DNA from: Vitis vinifera
Lineage: Eukaryota; Streptophyta; Magnoliopsida; Vitales; Vitaceae
Length of the DNA stretch: 64,000 bases
Reading direction: 5' to 3'
NCBI RefSeq assembly: GCF_030704535.1
Contig: NC_081818.1
Coordinates: 7,553,501-7,617,500 of the forward strand
Positions 23,963-33,520 of this stretch are shown here, one piece after another. Numbering within the stretch: the stretch's first letter is position 1; every line of letters begins with the position of its first letter. The notes beneath the pieces were generated by a model. That model worked only from the letters and a program-made list of their open reading frames with translations. It made no database searches and was not told where the DNA came from. A program made the position numbers and the translations under genes.

Positions 23963-26172
23963 AGCTCTTGTTGAGAATCAATTTGACAAGAAGATCAAAA
24001 TTTTCAAAGTGACGAAGGTGAAGAATTTACTTCAAATGAATTTATAAATCATTTAACTCAGCATGACATTTCTCACCAACTTTCTTGTCCTCAAACCCCA
24101 AGACCAAATGGGTGTGTAGAGCAAAAGCACTAACATACAATTTACCTTATTAATATATTGTTTCTTTCTTGCAACAATAAAAAAAACTCCTTATTTTAAA
24201 TTATTTGATAAGAATCTTGTACTCTAAATTGCAAATTTTTGTATCTCAATGATTTCCATATCTCAAATAACTATTCCTTGTGTGTGCGTTGGATATAGTC
24301 CTCTGCATAAAAGTTATAGATTCTTCCACACCTTTCTCTCATCATTAGGAAAATAATTCAAATGAACTTTTATTAATACCTCTTTGATTTCACCACTTTT
24401 TTATCTTCTCATAACACCACATCTAATTCCCCTAAAATTCTTCTATATCACAACTTGACCATTCCTTCATTTACGTCCACTTTTCCAAAAGAAATAGTTA
24501 CTTCTCTCATGATCACATCATCTCCTCCTCATTGCTCTATTCAAGAAAACCAACCACCTACCTATCTCCAAGATTTCATTGGCCTCTTTATTTCCAACTC
24601 TCCAAAATCCCATGATGTTTTTCTTGTTTTCATCATTGATGCAAAAACTTACAAAACATCACTCAAATACACAAATTGTGTGATGTCATGCAAGAAGAAG
24701 TCAACACCTAACATCATAGTCACACTTGGTCACTTGTCCCACGACCACTTGATTCCAACGTTATTAGTTCTAAGTGGATTTTTCACACTAAGCTATAAGA
24801 AGATGGTACTTTCGACAAATTCAGAGCCCATTTAGTTACAAAAGATTACTCTCAAATCCCAGGTCTTGATGTTGGAGAAACACTTAAAACAATTGGACAT
24901 AAAAAATGCATTTTTATATGGAGCACTCAATGAACATGTGTATATATAGGGCAACCATCAAGCTTTGTACATCCAAAACTATCAAATCATGTTAGTATTC
25001 TTCATAAATCTCTTTATAGCCTTAAACAAGTACCTCACACTTGGTTTATGAAATTCCTTCATGCCGTCTCTCTAATGGTTTTATTTGGAACAAAGCAAAT
25101 TCATCATTAATATTTATTATAGCCATGGTACTAACATCATTCTTTTACTTTATTATGTAAATGGGGTAATTATCACAAATAGTGCTTCTTTTATTTCTCA
25201 TCTCATCCAACGTCTCTCAAGGAGCTTGGCAAACTTCATAACTTTCTTAGCTTTGAGATTAAATATTTTCTTGGTGGACTTATCCTCTCTTAGACCAAAT
25301 ACACTTGTGATTCTAGTCAAAGCAAGAATGCTTGATGCCTCCAAAATTAATACCCTAACAGCTCAAGAACCCAACCTTCTTCCAAACAACAATGAGTTTT
25401 GACAAACCCTACTGAATGCCAATTATGTGGCTCACTCCAATAACTAACGTTCACTCAACTTGACCTTACTAATGTACTAAATCTTGCATGCCGACACTTT
25501 CAAAATCTATCGATGGAGGACCTTTGTGCTATAAAATGCATTTTGTGCTATATAAAATGAACTTTAACTCATAGTCTTCATTATCTATCTCAAAGCTCTC
25601 TCACCTTGAATGATGTAGATTGGGTTAGTTGTCCAACCACTAGAGGAAGCACAACAAAATTTTGCATTTTTCTTGAGTTGAATTGTGTGGTTTGGGCTTC
25701 CAAGAAGCAACCTACACTTTCATGATGTAACACTAAAGTTGAATATCGATCTTTGGCTACTGTTGCCACTGAAATCGAATATCTCTTTCTTTATGACAAC
25801 ACAAGTGTCATTCACTTAGTTCACAATCTAGCTCTTCATGCATGTATGAAACATATTGAGATTGACTCCCACTACATACGAGAAAAAGTTACTGTCAATG
25901 CTCTTCACATATGACATCTTCCTACCAAAAATCAAATTGCTTATATATTTAGAAAGACTTTATGGAAAGAATCTTTCTAAGTATTTTGTTACAAGCTTAC
26001 CGTTCATTATCATTGTCTACCAACCTTGAGAGGGGTATCCTCACAATTTCCACAAATCAAGCCAAACAACTTCAAAAGAATTAACAATATCTCAAGAATC
26101 CAAATCTTCATAGTTAACCTCTATTATTTTCCTTAGAGCTCTTTCTCTATAAACTTTTGTATTTTCTTTTAG

Positions 26173-26173
<1 letters not shown>

Positions 26174-26236
<63 letters not shown>
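26174..26236. repeat. (AT)n microsatellite
   Basis: About 31 uninterrupted AT repeats, lying within or just past the presumed 3' LTR of the decayed Copia element. Confidence 0.95.
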
Positions 26237-26240
<4 letters not shown>

Positions 26241-27803
26241 TTCTTTTAAATGGTACTATCTCTTTTTTATATTAATCAAAACTTAATAGTTTAATTAGTT
26301 ATTGATAATTTAGATGTTTATGTAATACTTTATTTTACAAAATTAAAATTTTTTACTATGGTATTTTAATTTTATGAAATAAAAAATTTATTATTATTTA
26401 CTAAAAATTCGTAAATGTAATTTTTAGTGACAAGGGTTATTTTGTTAGATAAAATAAATTCTAGTCTTTTCATATTAAGAAAAAAATTAAAAAGCTACTT
26501 CAGTTTTTTTAAATGTTTTTATTCAATGACATCTTATTCCAATTTTTCCCCATAATAAAAATAAATCTTAAATCATTCTTGACATATTAGAAAATTGATA
26601 TGCAAAAGATTCATGTTTGGGATGAGAAGCCCGCTTGCCAAAAGCGAGTGACGAGCACGGCCAGTCCAGATCATGGTGTTCTCTGTTGTCACCCTCTCAC
26701 CCTGCTGGAAAGGGCCGTTAATGATTTGATTGAGGTGCCTAATTATTATTGACTAATCCTGGATTGACTATTTCTTGGTAATTATCTGCAAGACAACACT
26801 TGTAGCCGCCTCCCATTTGTCGCCTTCCCAAGCCTAAGGGTACGTCCAACACACTACCAAATCTCTCCGCCATTGATTCAAGTTATGATGAGTTGCAATT
26901 GGATGCATCTCACAAACGCCGAACGCATGGATATTTCTTGTGGAGTATAAATTCCTTAATAATTTTTAAATCAATATATTATTATAATATAATATTTTTA
27001 AATATTATAATTATTAAAAATATCTTTAAAAAAAGTTACAAAATGAAAATAAATTTTTAAAGATTATGTAAGATAGATAGATATGGGCGGGGTCAGGGAC
27101 TTTTGTTAGAGGTAAGCTGAAAAATATTATATTATAGTGAAGGTAATTAAGGGTAATTATTATTATTATTATTATTAAATAATTAAATAATTTTAAATAT
27201 TAATTATGAAAATGTATGAAATATGAAGAATATTTAAAAAAAGTTTTAGATTTTATTCAAAACAAAAATTATCAAGAACATTTAAAGAAAATTTTCAAAA
27301 TAAAATAAAAATAAAATAGAAGGAAAAACCATTAGAAATTTTCAATAATTTTAATAATTTGGTAGTCGAAACCCTTAAAATTATTTTAAAGAATTTAATC
27401 ATTTTTGTTATAAATTTTGATATTTTTCAAAAGGAAAAGGTGTGCGCTTTTATTGTCTTATAACTTGATTTTATTTATTTATACCTTAATCTTATTTTTT
27501 GTACCTATGTCAAAGGTTTTTTTTTTTAATGTACTTTCAAAAGTGGGGATTAAGATTTTCATAAATATCAAATAATATCGTATTTTTTTTCCTTTTTTCA
27601 AATAACTAAATATAAGATAGTTAAAAGTCTTTTACTTAAAACTATAATTTGGTTTAAAAGTATTATTTTTTTGCTAAAACAATAAGACAAAAACTAAAAC
27701 AATAATTTATGTGGTAAATTATAGCTAAAACAATAGCAGTTTAAAAGTATTATTTTTTTATAATTTGGTTAATTCCAATAAGACAAAATCATAAAAAATA
27801 AAT
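26237..27803. other. Intergenic DNA, mostly AT-rich, with one GC-richer block
   Basis: The block 26610-26940 is markedly less AT-rich and non-repetitive, but I see no reading frame or family there on either strand. An (ATT)n run lies at 27159-27177. The remainder is A/T-rich low-complexity sequence. Confidence 0.4.
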
Positions 27804-27948
27804 GGGTTTAATACACTTTGCCCCTTCAACCTATCATTTGTTTTGCACATTATCCCTTTAGGTTTAAAATGAAACACATTGCACCCCATGCTTATTAAAT
27901 TGCAGCACTCTACCTTAATCGTTGAACAATGTTAGCTTTAGTGGACGG

Positions 27949-28077
27949 AAATATCACGTGTTATGCAAGTGACTAACTAATGAATGGTAGATCTAGAGAA
28001 TCCTAACCCTGAAAATATCACGTGTTATGCAAGTAATTGACTAATGAATGGTAGATCTGGAGAATCCTAACCCCGAA
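27949..28077. repeat. 64-bp tandem duplication in the left TIR
   Basis: Copies 27949-28012 and 28013-28077 are almost identical and both start AAATATCACGTGTTATGCAA. The right TIR has a single copy in which the CACGTG palindrome is altered. The duplication therefore arose on one side after the element formed. Confidence 0.85.
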
Positions 28078-28280
28078 AAAGCCCCAAACAACTCTCAGGC
28101 TTCATCTTCGTTTGAAGCCTTAACCCATTGAAACCCTAAGGCCCCAAATACCTAATACAAACATCAAAAGGCTGAGAGTTCGATTGAAATGGATTTTAAC
28201 AGCAAATCTTGTCATTCCATTAATTATAAAACATGGATTTCATAGCTTAATTCCATCAAGGCCCCAACCACAACTTCTCA

Positions 28281-28592
28281 TCAATTCAAATTGTTCACAA
28301 AAAATACAAAACTAAACCAAATTGGGAGGGAGCCTTCATCAGATCTACAAATTTCTAGGTAACACTGGTACAAAGCTTGCCTAAAAGAACTTACACCATT
28401 TCTTTGTAGCATGATGACTAGAAGAGCCAAACAAATTGCCCATGGAATGATCATCAACCAAAACATACATTTAACCCTTTTTTGATAAACAAATACTTCA
28501 TTTTCCCTTTTCTTTAGACCATTCAACAATCCAAGAATGATTTTCTTCGACCTATCATGGAGCATTGTACATGAATAATCCACATCCTCCAC
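28281..28592 (-). CDS. Hypothetical 103-aa protein with one membrane segment, inside a Mutator-like element
   Basis: The frame starts MEDVDYSCTMLHDRSKKIIL, has a basic stretch with KKRENEVFVYQKR, one strongly hydrophobic segment (about residues 44-63, FWLMIIPWAICLALLVIML), and then a polar tail to residue 103. The basic side before the hydrophobic segment suggests a single-pass membrane protein with a cytosolic N-terminus. I do not recognise the family. Plant genes with a GRF zinc finger and a C-terminal membrane helix often ride in such elements, but the zinc finger is not visible here. An upstream in-frame exon could exist on the - strand near 28722-28850. It may be a captured host-gene fragment rather than an expressed gene. 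Confidence 0.35.
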   Translation of the reverse strand: MEDVDYSCTMLHDRSKKIILGLLNGLKKRENEVFVYQKRVKCMFWLMIIPWAICLALLVIMLQRNGVSSFRQALYQCYLEICRSDEGSLPIWFSFVFFVNNLN

Positions 28593-29080
28593 ATCTCTTT
28601 ACCAAAAATTAAACACATATAATAATAAGATGTCTACAAAGAACAAATGACCAAGAATCGATATAAAAATCAATACATTATTTATCACATCCCAAAAACC
28701 TTCTCAATTAATAGGAGGATCCTCCATTACTCTTGTAGCTATGTTTCTTCACAAAGCTCTACTTGCCAGATTCTAGTGCTTCAGATTTGTTAGGGCTTTT
28801 AGGGTTTTGATGGGTTAGGGCTTTGAATGAAAAACAAAGACAAAGCTCTCTGTTTGGGTTTTTTTGGGGTTGGGATTTTCCAAATCTACCCTTCATTACT
28901 TAGTCACGTGTACAACATATGATATTTCCATCCACTAAAACTAACACCGTTCAACGATCAAGGCAAAATGTTGCAATTTAAGAAGCATGAGGTGCAATGT
29001 GTTTGATTTTAAACTTAAAGGGGCAATGTGCAAAACATAGGATAAATTGAGGGGGCAAAGTGTATTAAACCAAAATAAAT

Positions 29081-29499
29081 ATAAAAAAAAATTGAATAAA
29101 CAAGAAAAAATAAGTACTAATATCAATTGAGATTTTATTTATTTTTGTTATAAAATATGAGAATTTATCAGGAACTTGTGGGTGATCATTCATATTAATG
29201 TACATCTTTTTGTGACTTCTTATAAAAGGGTGAGACCTCTAATGAAAGTTCATCATGTTTTCTTCCTATATTCTAATTTCATTTTTTTCATTTTCTTTTC
29301 CTCCCACTTATTATTTTACAACATGTTATCAAAACGACGCTTTGAGTATGTAAGAAAAAAATAAGAATGTTCGAGATAAAAAAAAATGAGAAGAATTCAT
29401 CAATAAAATTTCTTATAGGTATGTAACCTTATTTTCTTCAAACAAAATATGAAAAGTAGTATGCATTGTCTTCTATTATTATAATTTTTATTTACTTTA
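29081..29499. other. Short AT-rich spacer
   Basis: No gene or clear repeat is visible between the Mutator-like element and the palindrome array. Confidence 0.4.
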
Positions 29500-30760
29500 T
29501 CTCATAGCTAGAGGTTATGTAAATCATATTTCATATAATCAAACTAAAAACTTGTAATTGTAGATATTTTAATTATTTAATAACTAAAAGCTATATAGAA
29601 AATTTTCATAACTAGAAGTTATAAAAAGTATGTACAATTCTCATAACCAAAAGTTATAGAGTAAATTACAAAATCGCAAATACATAACCGAAAGCTATGC
29701 ATATGATCCATAATTACTTTTTAATTATATTATATAACTAGAAGTTATATAAAATAACATTATATAGCCAAAAGCTATATAATGAATAGTTCATAACTTG
29801 AAGCTATATACAAATTTGCAAAATGAATAATTCATAACTTGAAGCTATTTACAAATTTGGATAATGAATAATTCATAACCTGAAATTATGTACAGATCTA
29901 CATAATGAATAATTCATAACCTAAAACTATGTACAAATTTGCATAATGAATAATTAATAGCTTGAAGCTATGTGCAGATTTGCACATTTTTTGTTTTGAC
30001 AAAATAATCATAATTCAAAGTTATGAAAAACATTGGCTTTTAATTTTTATTTCGTATTCACGCATTTTTCATAACAAGAAATTATTGAAACAATTTTTAT
30101 TAATAATTGTTTTATAGACAGAAGATATGTATACAATTTCTAATTTTCTTATGTAATCAGAAGTTATATAAAACAAAATTATCAATTAACAACTATGTAG
30201 CTAGAGGATACATGGACAATTTTTAATCTTGTTGTATAACCAAAAGTTATATCATAACATAATTGTCAAATGTTTAATGTTATTATAATATTACTGAAAT
30301 TTAATTATTCATAACCTGAAACTATGAAGAAAAAGTTAGTAAATTAATAATTGTTAAAACTTGTATAACCATAAGCTATATGAAAAAATGTTTTATTATA
30401 AACTTGTATTATATAGTCAAAAGCTATACAAATATTATTACTCATAATATGAAGTTATGTAACTAAGAAAATTAATATTATTTGTACTAATCAAAAGTTA
30501 TGTCAAAATTGTTAATATGTACTTTCTTATAGCTAAAAGTTATAGAGAACAAAATTGTTAACTAACAATTGTGTAGAACTTTATAAAATTCATGTAATAA
30601 AAAATTATAATGAAATATATTATAACTTGAAGCTATGATAACAAAAATATAGATAATATTTATATATTATCAAAATATTAATATTTTATACATCAAATTA
30701 TACAAAGAGAAAAATGTTTGATAGTTTTTATAAATTCATATTATTAGAAGTTATGTTGTT
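29500..30760. repeat. Array of short imperfect palindromes (consensus ATAACtxgAAGTTAT), core period 41 bp
   Basis: The word ATAACTTGAAGCTAT and close variants (ATAACCAAAAGTTAT, ATAGCCAAAAGCTAT, ATAACCTGAAACTAT) occurs about 25 times in 1.25 kb. It is an imperfect palindrome: ATAAC on one side, GTTAT on the other, around a short core. Five copies at 29792, 29833, 29874, 29915 and 29956 are spaced exactly 41 bp, with 'atacaaatttgcataatgaataattc' between them. The outer copies are more diverged and irregularly spaced. No reading frame. Spacers are similar to each other and the setting is plant nuclear DNA, so this is not a CRISPR array. Confidence 0.8.
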
Positions 30761-31252
30761 ATTAGTAGAAGTATTTACATGTAGATATAAAATTTTGGGT
30801 TGCATGAAAGTATGATATTTATACTTAATATTCTTGTGTTATAGGTAATATTTTGAAATATTTTTTTATTCTTCTCATAAAAAAATTCCCATGAAAAATG
30901 TCATGTAATAAGAATATTTTGTAAATTTGGTATATATATTTTTGTGGGTGTTGCAAATAAAATATGAGCTTGGTGCAATTTGTCAATGCTCTTTCGGGTT
31001 TTTCTCCTTGATTGTTGCAAATAAATAAATTTTCCTTTTCCTCGAGAATTTTGCAAACCAAACAAAGGTGGATTTGGACCGGCATCAAGCCTTTTTGGAT
31101 CAACCCACATGTCAACCTCAAATGAACCTAATTGATGTTTAGATCAGAATTTTAAAGAACATTTATTAATTAGATTTTAATGTATGCTACGAATAATTGT
31201 TGGAAATCACAGCCGACTCACCCATGACTTGGCTGTTTCTGACTTGGAATAT
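30761..31252. other. Unassigned sequence between palindrome array and PR-4 promoter
   Basis: A 98-codon frame on the - strand (30825-31121) shows no recognisable domain and is interrupted upstream. The sequence is moderately AT-rich. Confidence 0.35.
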
Positions 31253-31378
31253 CTGGGCATCCATTGACTGACTTAAACAACCTACCCATATTTCTAGAAA
31301 AGTAATTAGTAAATATGATTTCTGGCACCCATTGACTGACTTAAACAATTTTTCCCCATATTTCTAGAAAAGTAATTC
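31253..31378. repeat. Tandem duplication of a ~69-bp unit upstream of PR-4, each with a W-box core
   Basis: Two copies, from 31253 and 31322, share CATTGACTGACTTAAACAA and CCATATTTCTAGAAAAGTAA. Each contains TTGACT (31264-31269 and 31332-31337), the core bound by WRKY factors. A further TTGACC lies at 31412-31417. The copies are about 0.7 kb upstream of the class II PR-4 start. Confidence 0.6.
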
Positions 31379-31887
31379 AAAAGGATGATTACAAAATATC
31401 AGTTGCCCATCTTGACCGCCGGTAGCATCCTCCTCACTCACAAACCACATGTTTTAATTTCTAGTACAACTCAGCCTTTTGAACAAATGATTACAAAATG
31501 TTTTAAGGTAAAAATAAAAAATAAAATGCTCTTTAAAAAGACGAGTATAATATAAAAAATAAATTTATCTTCTGAAAAGATGAGTTTGATAAAAAATAAA
31601 AAAAGTGTCGAAAAAAATCACATTTTTATATTTATTTTTTAAAATAATTGTATTTTAATAATATTTAAAGAAAAAAAGCATTTTTATTAAGAATATTTCT
31701 TTGTTAATTTTGTCTTTTTAATGAAAAAAATAAAAAGTTTTAAAATAAATTTTCCCTTCGTGGAATATGAGTTACGTGTCCCACAAGGCTGATTAACTGA
31801 TTCACTCCGACACACCATGTGGAATGTTGTCCTATGAAGCTTGAAGCTTGTCCATATTTCAAACAACCCGAGTCACAATGGTTGAAA

Positions 31888-31893
31888 GGTCAA
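31888..31893 (-). promoter_or_regulatory. W-box (TTGACC on the - strand) in the PR-4 promoter
   Basis: GGTCAA lies about 120 bp upstream of the ATG and about 80 bp upstream of the TATA box. W-boxes are the usual WRKY targets in defence-gene promoters; that it acts here is inferred. Confidence 0.4.
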
Positions 31894-31968
31894 AAGCTCT
31901 AGGATCGTAGGATCATAATCTTCAGCCCCGAGAGCCTAATTTTTCGGGTCATCATAGGGGACTCCTCT

Positions 31969-31976
31969 CTATAAAT
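31969..31976 (+). promoter_or_regulatory. TATA box of the class II PR-4 gene
   Basis: CTATAAAT lies 36 bp upstream of the ATG, which implies a very short 5' UTR. Confidence 0.55.
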
Positions 31977-32011
31977 TCGAGAGGTGATGAAGCAAAAATC
32001 ATTCAACAAAA

Positions 32012-32291
32012 ATGGAGAGGAGAGGCATATGCAAGGTGGTGGTGTTGCTGTCTCTAGTGGCTTGTGCCGCTGCCCAGAGCGCCAGCAATGTGAGGGCCAC
32101 CTACCATTACTATAATCCGGCGCAAAATGGATGGGACTTGAACGCAGTGAGCGCCTACTGCTCCACTTGGGATGCCAGCAAGCCCTTGGCATGGCGCAGC
32201 AAGTATGGATGGACTGCCTTCTGTGGACCTTCTGGTCCTACTGGCCAAGCTGCCTGTGGCAAGTGCCTTAGTGTAAGATTCTAATTATCAA

Positions 32292-32326
<35 letters not shown>

Positions 32327-32538
32327 ATATACATGTATATATAACCTGAACTATTTGAGGTGTGCAGGTGACAAACACTGCCACAGGAACTCAGGCAACA
32401 GTGAGAATAGTGGACCAATGCAGCAATGGAGGATTGGATTTGGATTCCGGAGTGTTCAATCAACTAGACACTAATGGGGCTGGCTACGCCAAAGGTCATC
32501 TTACAGTCAATTACCAGTTTGTGAACTGTGGTGACTAA
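32012..32538 (+). CDS. PR4: Pathogenesis-related protein 4, class II (barwin only), two exons, 143 aa
   Basis: Secreted defence protein. The barwin family binds chitin-type oligosaccharides weakly, and several PR-4 members have RNase and antifungal activity. Exon 1 is 32012-32272 (donor GTAAG) and exon 2 is 32368-32538 (acceptor TGTGCAG). The junction falls between codons, reading CGKCLS then VTNT. Residues 1-21 are a signal peptide (core [13 protein letters not shown]) with predicted cleavage before Gln22. The barwin domain covers about 23-143: [14 protein letters not shown], the six conserved Cys (AYCSTW, AFCGP, ACGKC, DQCSNGG, NCGD) and NYQFVNCGD at the end. Unlike the class I paralogue at 42771 it has no hevein domain; the signal peptide runs straight into barwin. 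There is no C-terminal vacuolar extension, so secretion is expected. The residue at the splice junction is Ser where the pseudogene has Arg and class I has Lys. Confidence 0.95.
32296..32322. repeat. (CT)n microsatellite in the PR-4 intron
   Basis: A CT run inside the 95-bp intron, at the same place as the longer run in the pseudogene. Confidence 0.9.
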
Positions 32539-32617
32539 ACCACTACTCCCCTTGTTCCTAATAATAAGAGATTATGGTGCAAAAATAAATAAGCATGGAG
32601 TTAGCCGCTTCTACTGC

Positions 32618-32623
32618 AATAAA
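32618..32623 (+). terminator. Candidate polyadenylation signal of class II PR-4
   Basis: AATAAA lies 80 bp after the stop codon, followed by TGT-rich sequence. A second possible signal, AATAAG, lies closer to the stop. Confidence 0.45.
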
Positions 32624-32639
32624 ATGTTGTCAAACTTTG

Positions 32640-33194
32640 AGTTTGGCTTTGTATGAATTTGCAAGAGCAAAAAATCACATATAAATCTTTATGAATTCTG
32701 CTTTCCTCCTGCTTTCTTTTAACCAGCAAAGTTTTCCCCTTATCCCAAAGGGTTTTTAATTTTTTTTAATACTTGAAAATTTTTATCCAAAAAATTGATT
32801 TTAAGTAATAAAAAAATTGAAAACATTCTTTAAAATCATTTTCACACAAGCTCTTAGTCATGTCCAAGTATTAAAAAATTAAGAAAATCACTTTTATGTT
32901 AGTTGATACAACACGATTTGAGCATATCAATACTGAAAGGAACAGATATATTTGACAAAGAAACATCCAAAAAAAATGAAAAATTATTATCAAAATTGAA
33001 GAAAAATTGCCACCCATAATTGATGTGACCTTTTATAATAATTTATAAATTGATTATTAATATGTCAATGATGTAATGCTTTTTATTACGTCACCCGTAT
33101 TTATAACAAAATCAAACTCCATAAAGCAAAATTAAGAATAAATAAAGTTTATTTTTCGTTCTCCTTAATAATAGTTTGTCGCATTTAGTCAAAA
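32640..33194. other. Spacer between PR-4 and the Copia element
   Basis: About 32755-32860 has a decayed fold-back sequence ('aatacttgaaaatttttatcc ... aatcattttcacacaagctctt') of the family seen at 9568-9806. The rest is AT-rich with no gene. Confidence 0.4.
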
Positions 33195-33199
33195 GACTT

Positions 33200-33513
33200 T
33201 CTTCAAATTGATAAATGGTAGTTTTTTTCATTCATACTTTCATTCGTCCATGTACAGAGTATATATAGAGGGTAATCACCATTCTAAGAATGGGAAAAAA
33301 TGATACAAGGAAAGAATGATATAAGGAAATAACAACTAATATCCTAATATCTCAATTTTCCTAATATCTCAATATTCCTAGTATCTCAATATTCCTAATA
33401 TCTCAATATTCATAATATCTCAACTTTCCTAATATCTAAACATTCCTAATATCTCAACACTAAATGATATAAGGAAAGAATGATATAAGGAAAGCATTCC
33501 TAATATCTCAACA
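33200..33513 (-). repeat. 3' LTR of the Copia element (314 bp)
   Basis: Direct repeat of 36829-37109. It is longer by two extra copies of the 16-bp word AGAATGATATAAGGAA or its variant. About 33350-33513 is built of ~18-bp units with CCTAATATCTCAATATT as theme. Confidence 0.9.
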
Positions 33514-33520
33514 CTCCCCC

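Larger units (their letters stand above)
18300..26034 (+). mobile_element. Decayed Copia retrotransposon, split by later insertions
   Basis: Recognisable pol pieces run in Copia order on the + strand. A gag-pre-integrase segment (18330-18533, IIWHAHLGYPNLKYLQTL) is followed by the start of the integrase (18590-18659, HSDLRGPTPT). After the solo LTR the integrase resumes (23455-23570, DDFT then LYPLKYKNDF). After the minisatellite it reads ENQFDKKIKIFQSDEGEEF and CPQTPRPNGCVEQKH (23960-24130). GYSPLHKSYRFFH lies near 24290-24330. Reverse transcriptase remains follow (24880-25400, DIKNAFLYGALNEHVYI and LYSLKQVPHTWF), then RNase H remains (25640-26000). The polymerase YVDD box reads YVNG (near 25155), so both catalytic Asp are lost. 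A TTGAGAGGGG purine tract at 26024-26033 marks the 3' end of the internal region. Many stops and frameshifts. Confidence 0.75.
27804..29071. mobile_element. Non-autonomous Mutator-like element with long TIRs (1268 bp)
   Basis: The left end GGGTTTAATACACTTTGCCC is matched by the complement of the right end, and the complementarity continues for about 220 bp with scattered mismatches (left about 27804-28100, right about 28850-29071). An identical 9-bp sequence, AAAATAAAT, flanks the element at 27795-27803 and 29072-29080, the duplication size expected of Mutator-like transposons. The left TIR carries an extra 64-bp tandem duplication. No transposase is encoded. The interior holds a reading frame on the - strand (28281-28592). 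Confidence 0.8.

Noticed and set aside
29792..29996. CRISPR-like regular spacing of repeats
   Set aside because: Plant nuclear context, spacers similar to each other, and repeats of only about 16 bp. It is a minisatellite.
30825..31121. 98-codon frame on the - strand
   Set aside because: No recognisable domain and no upstream exon. Two overlapping frames of similar length suggest chance.
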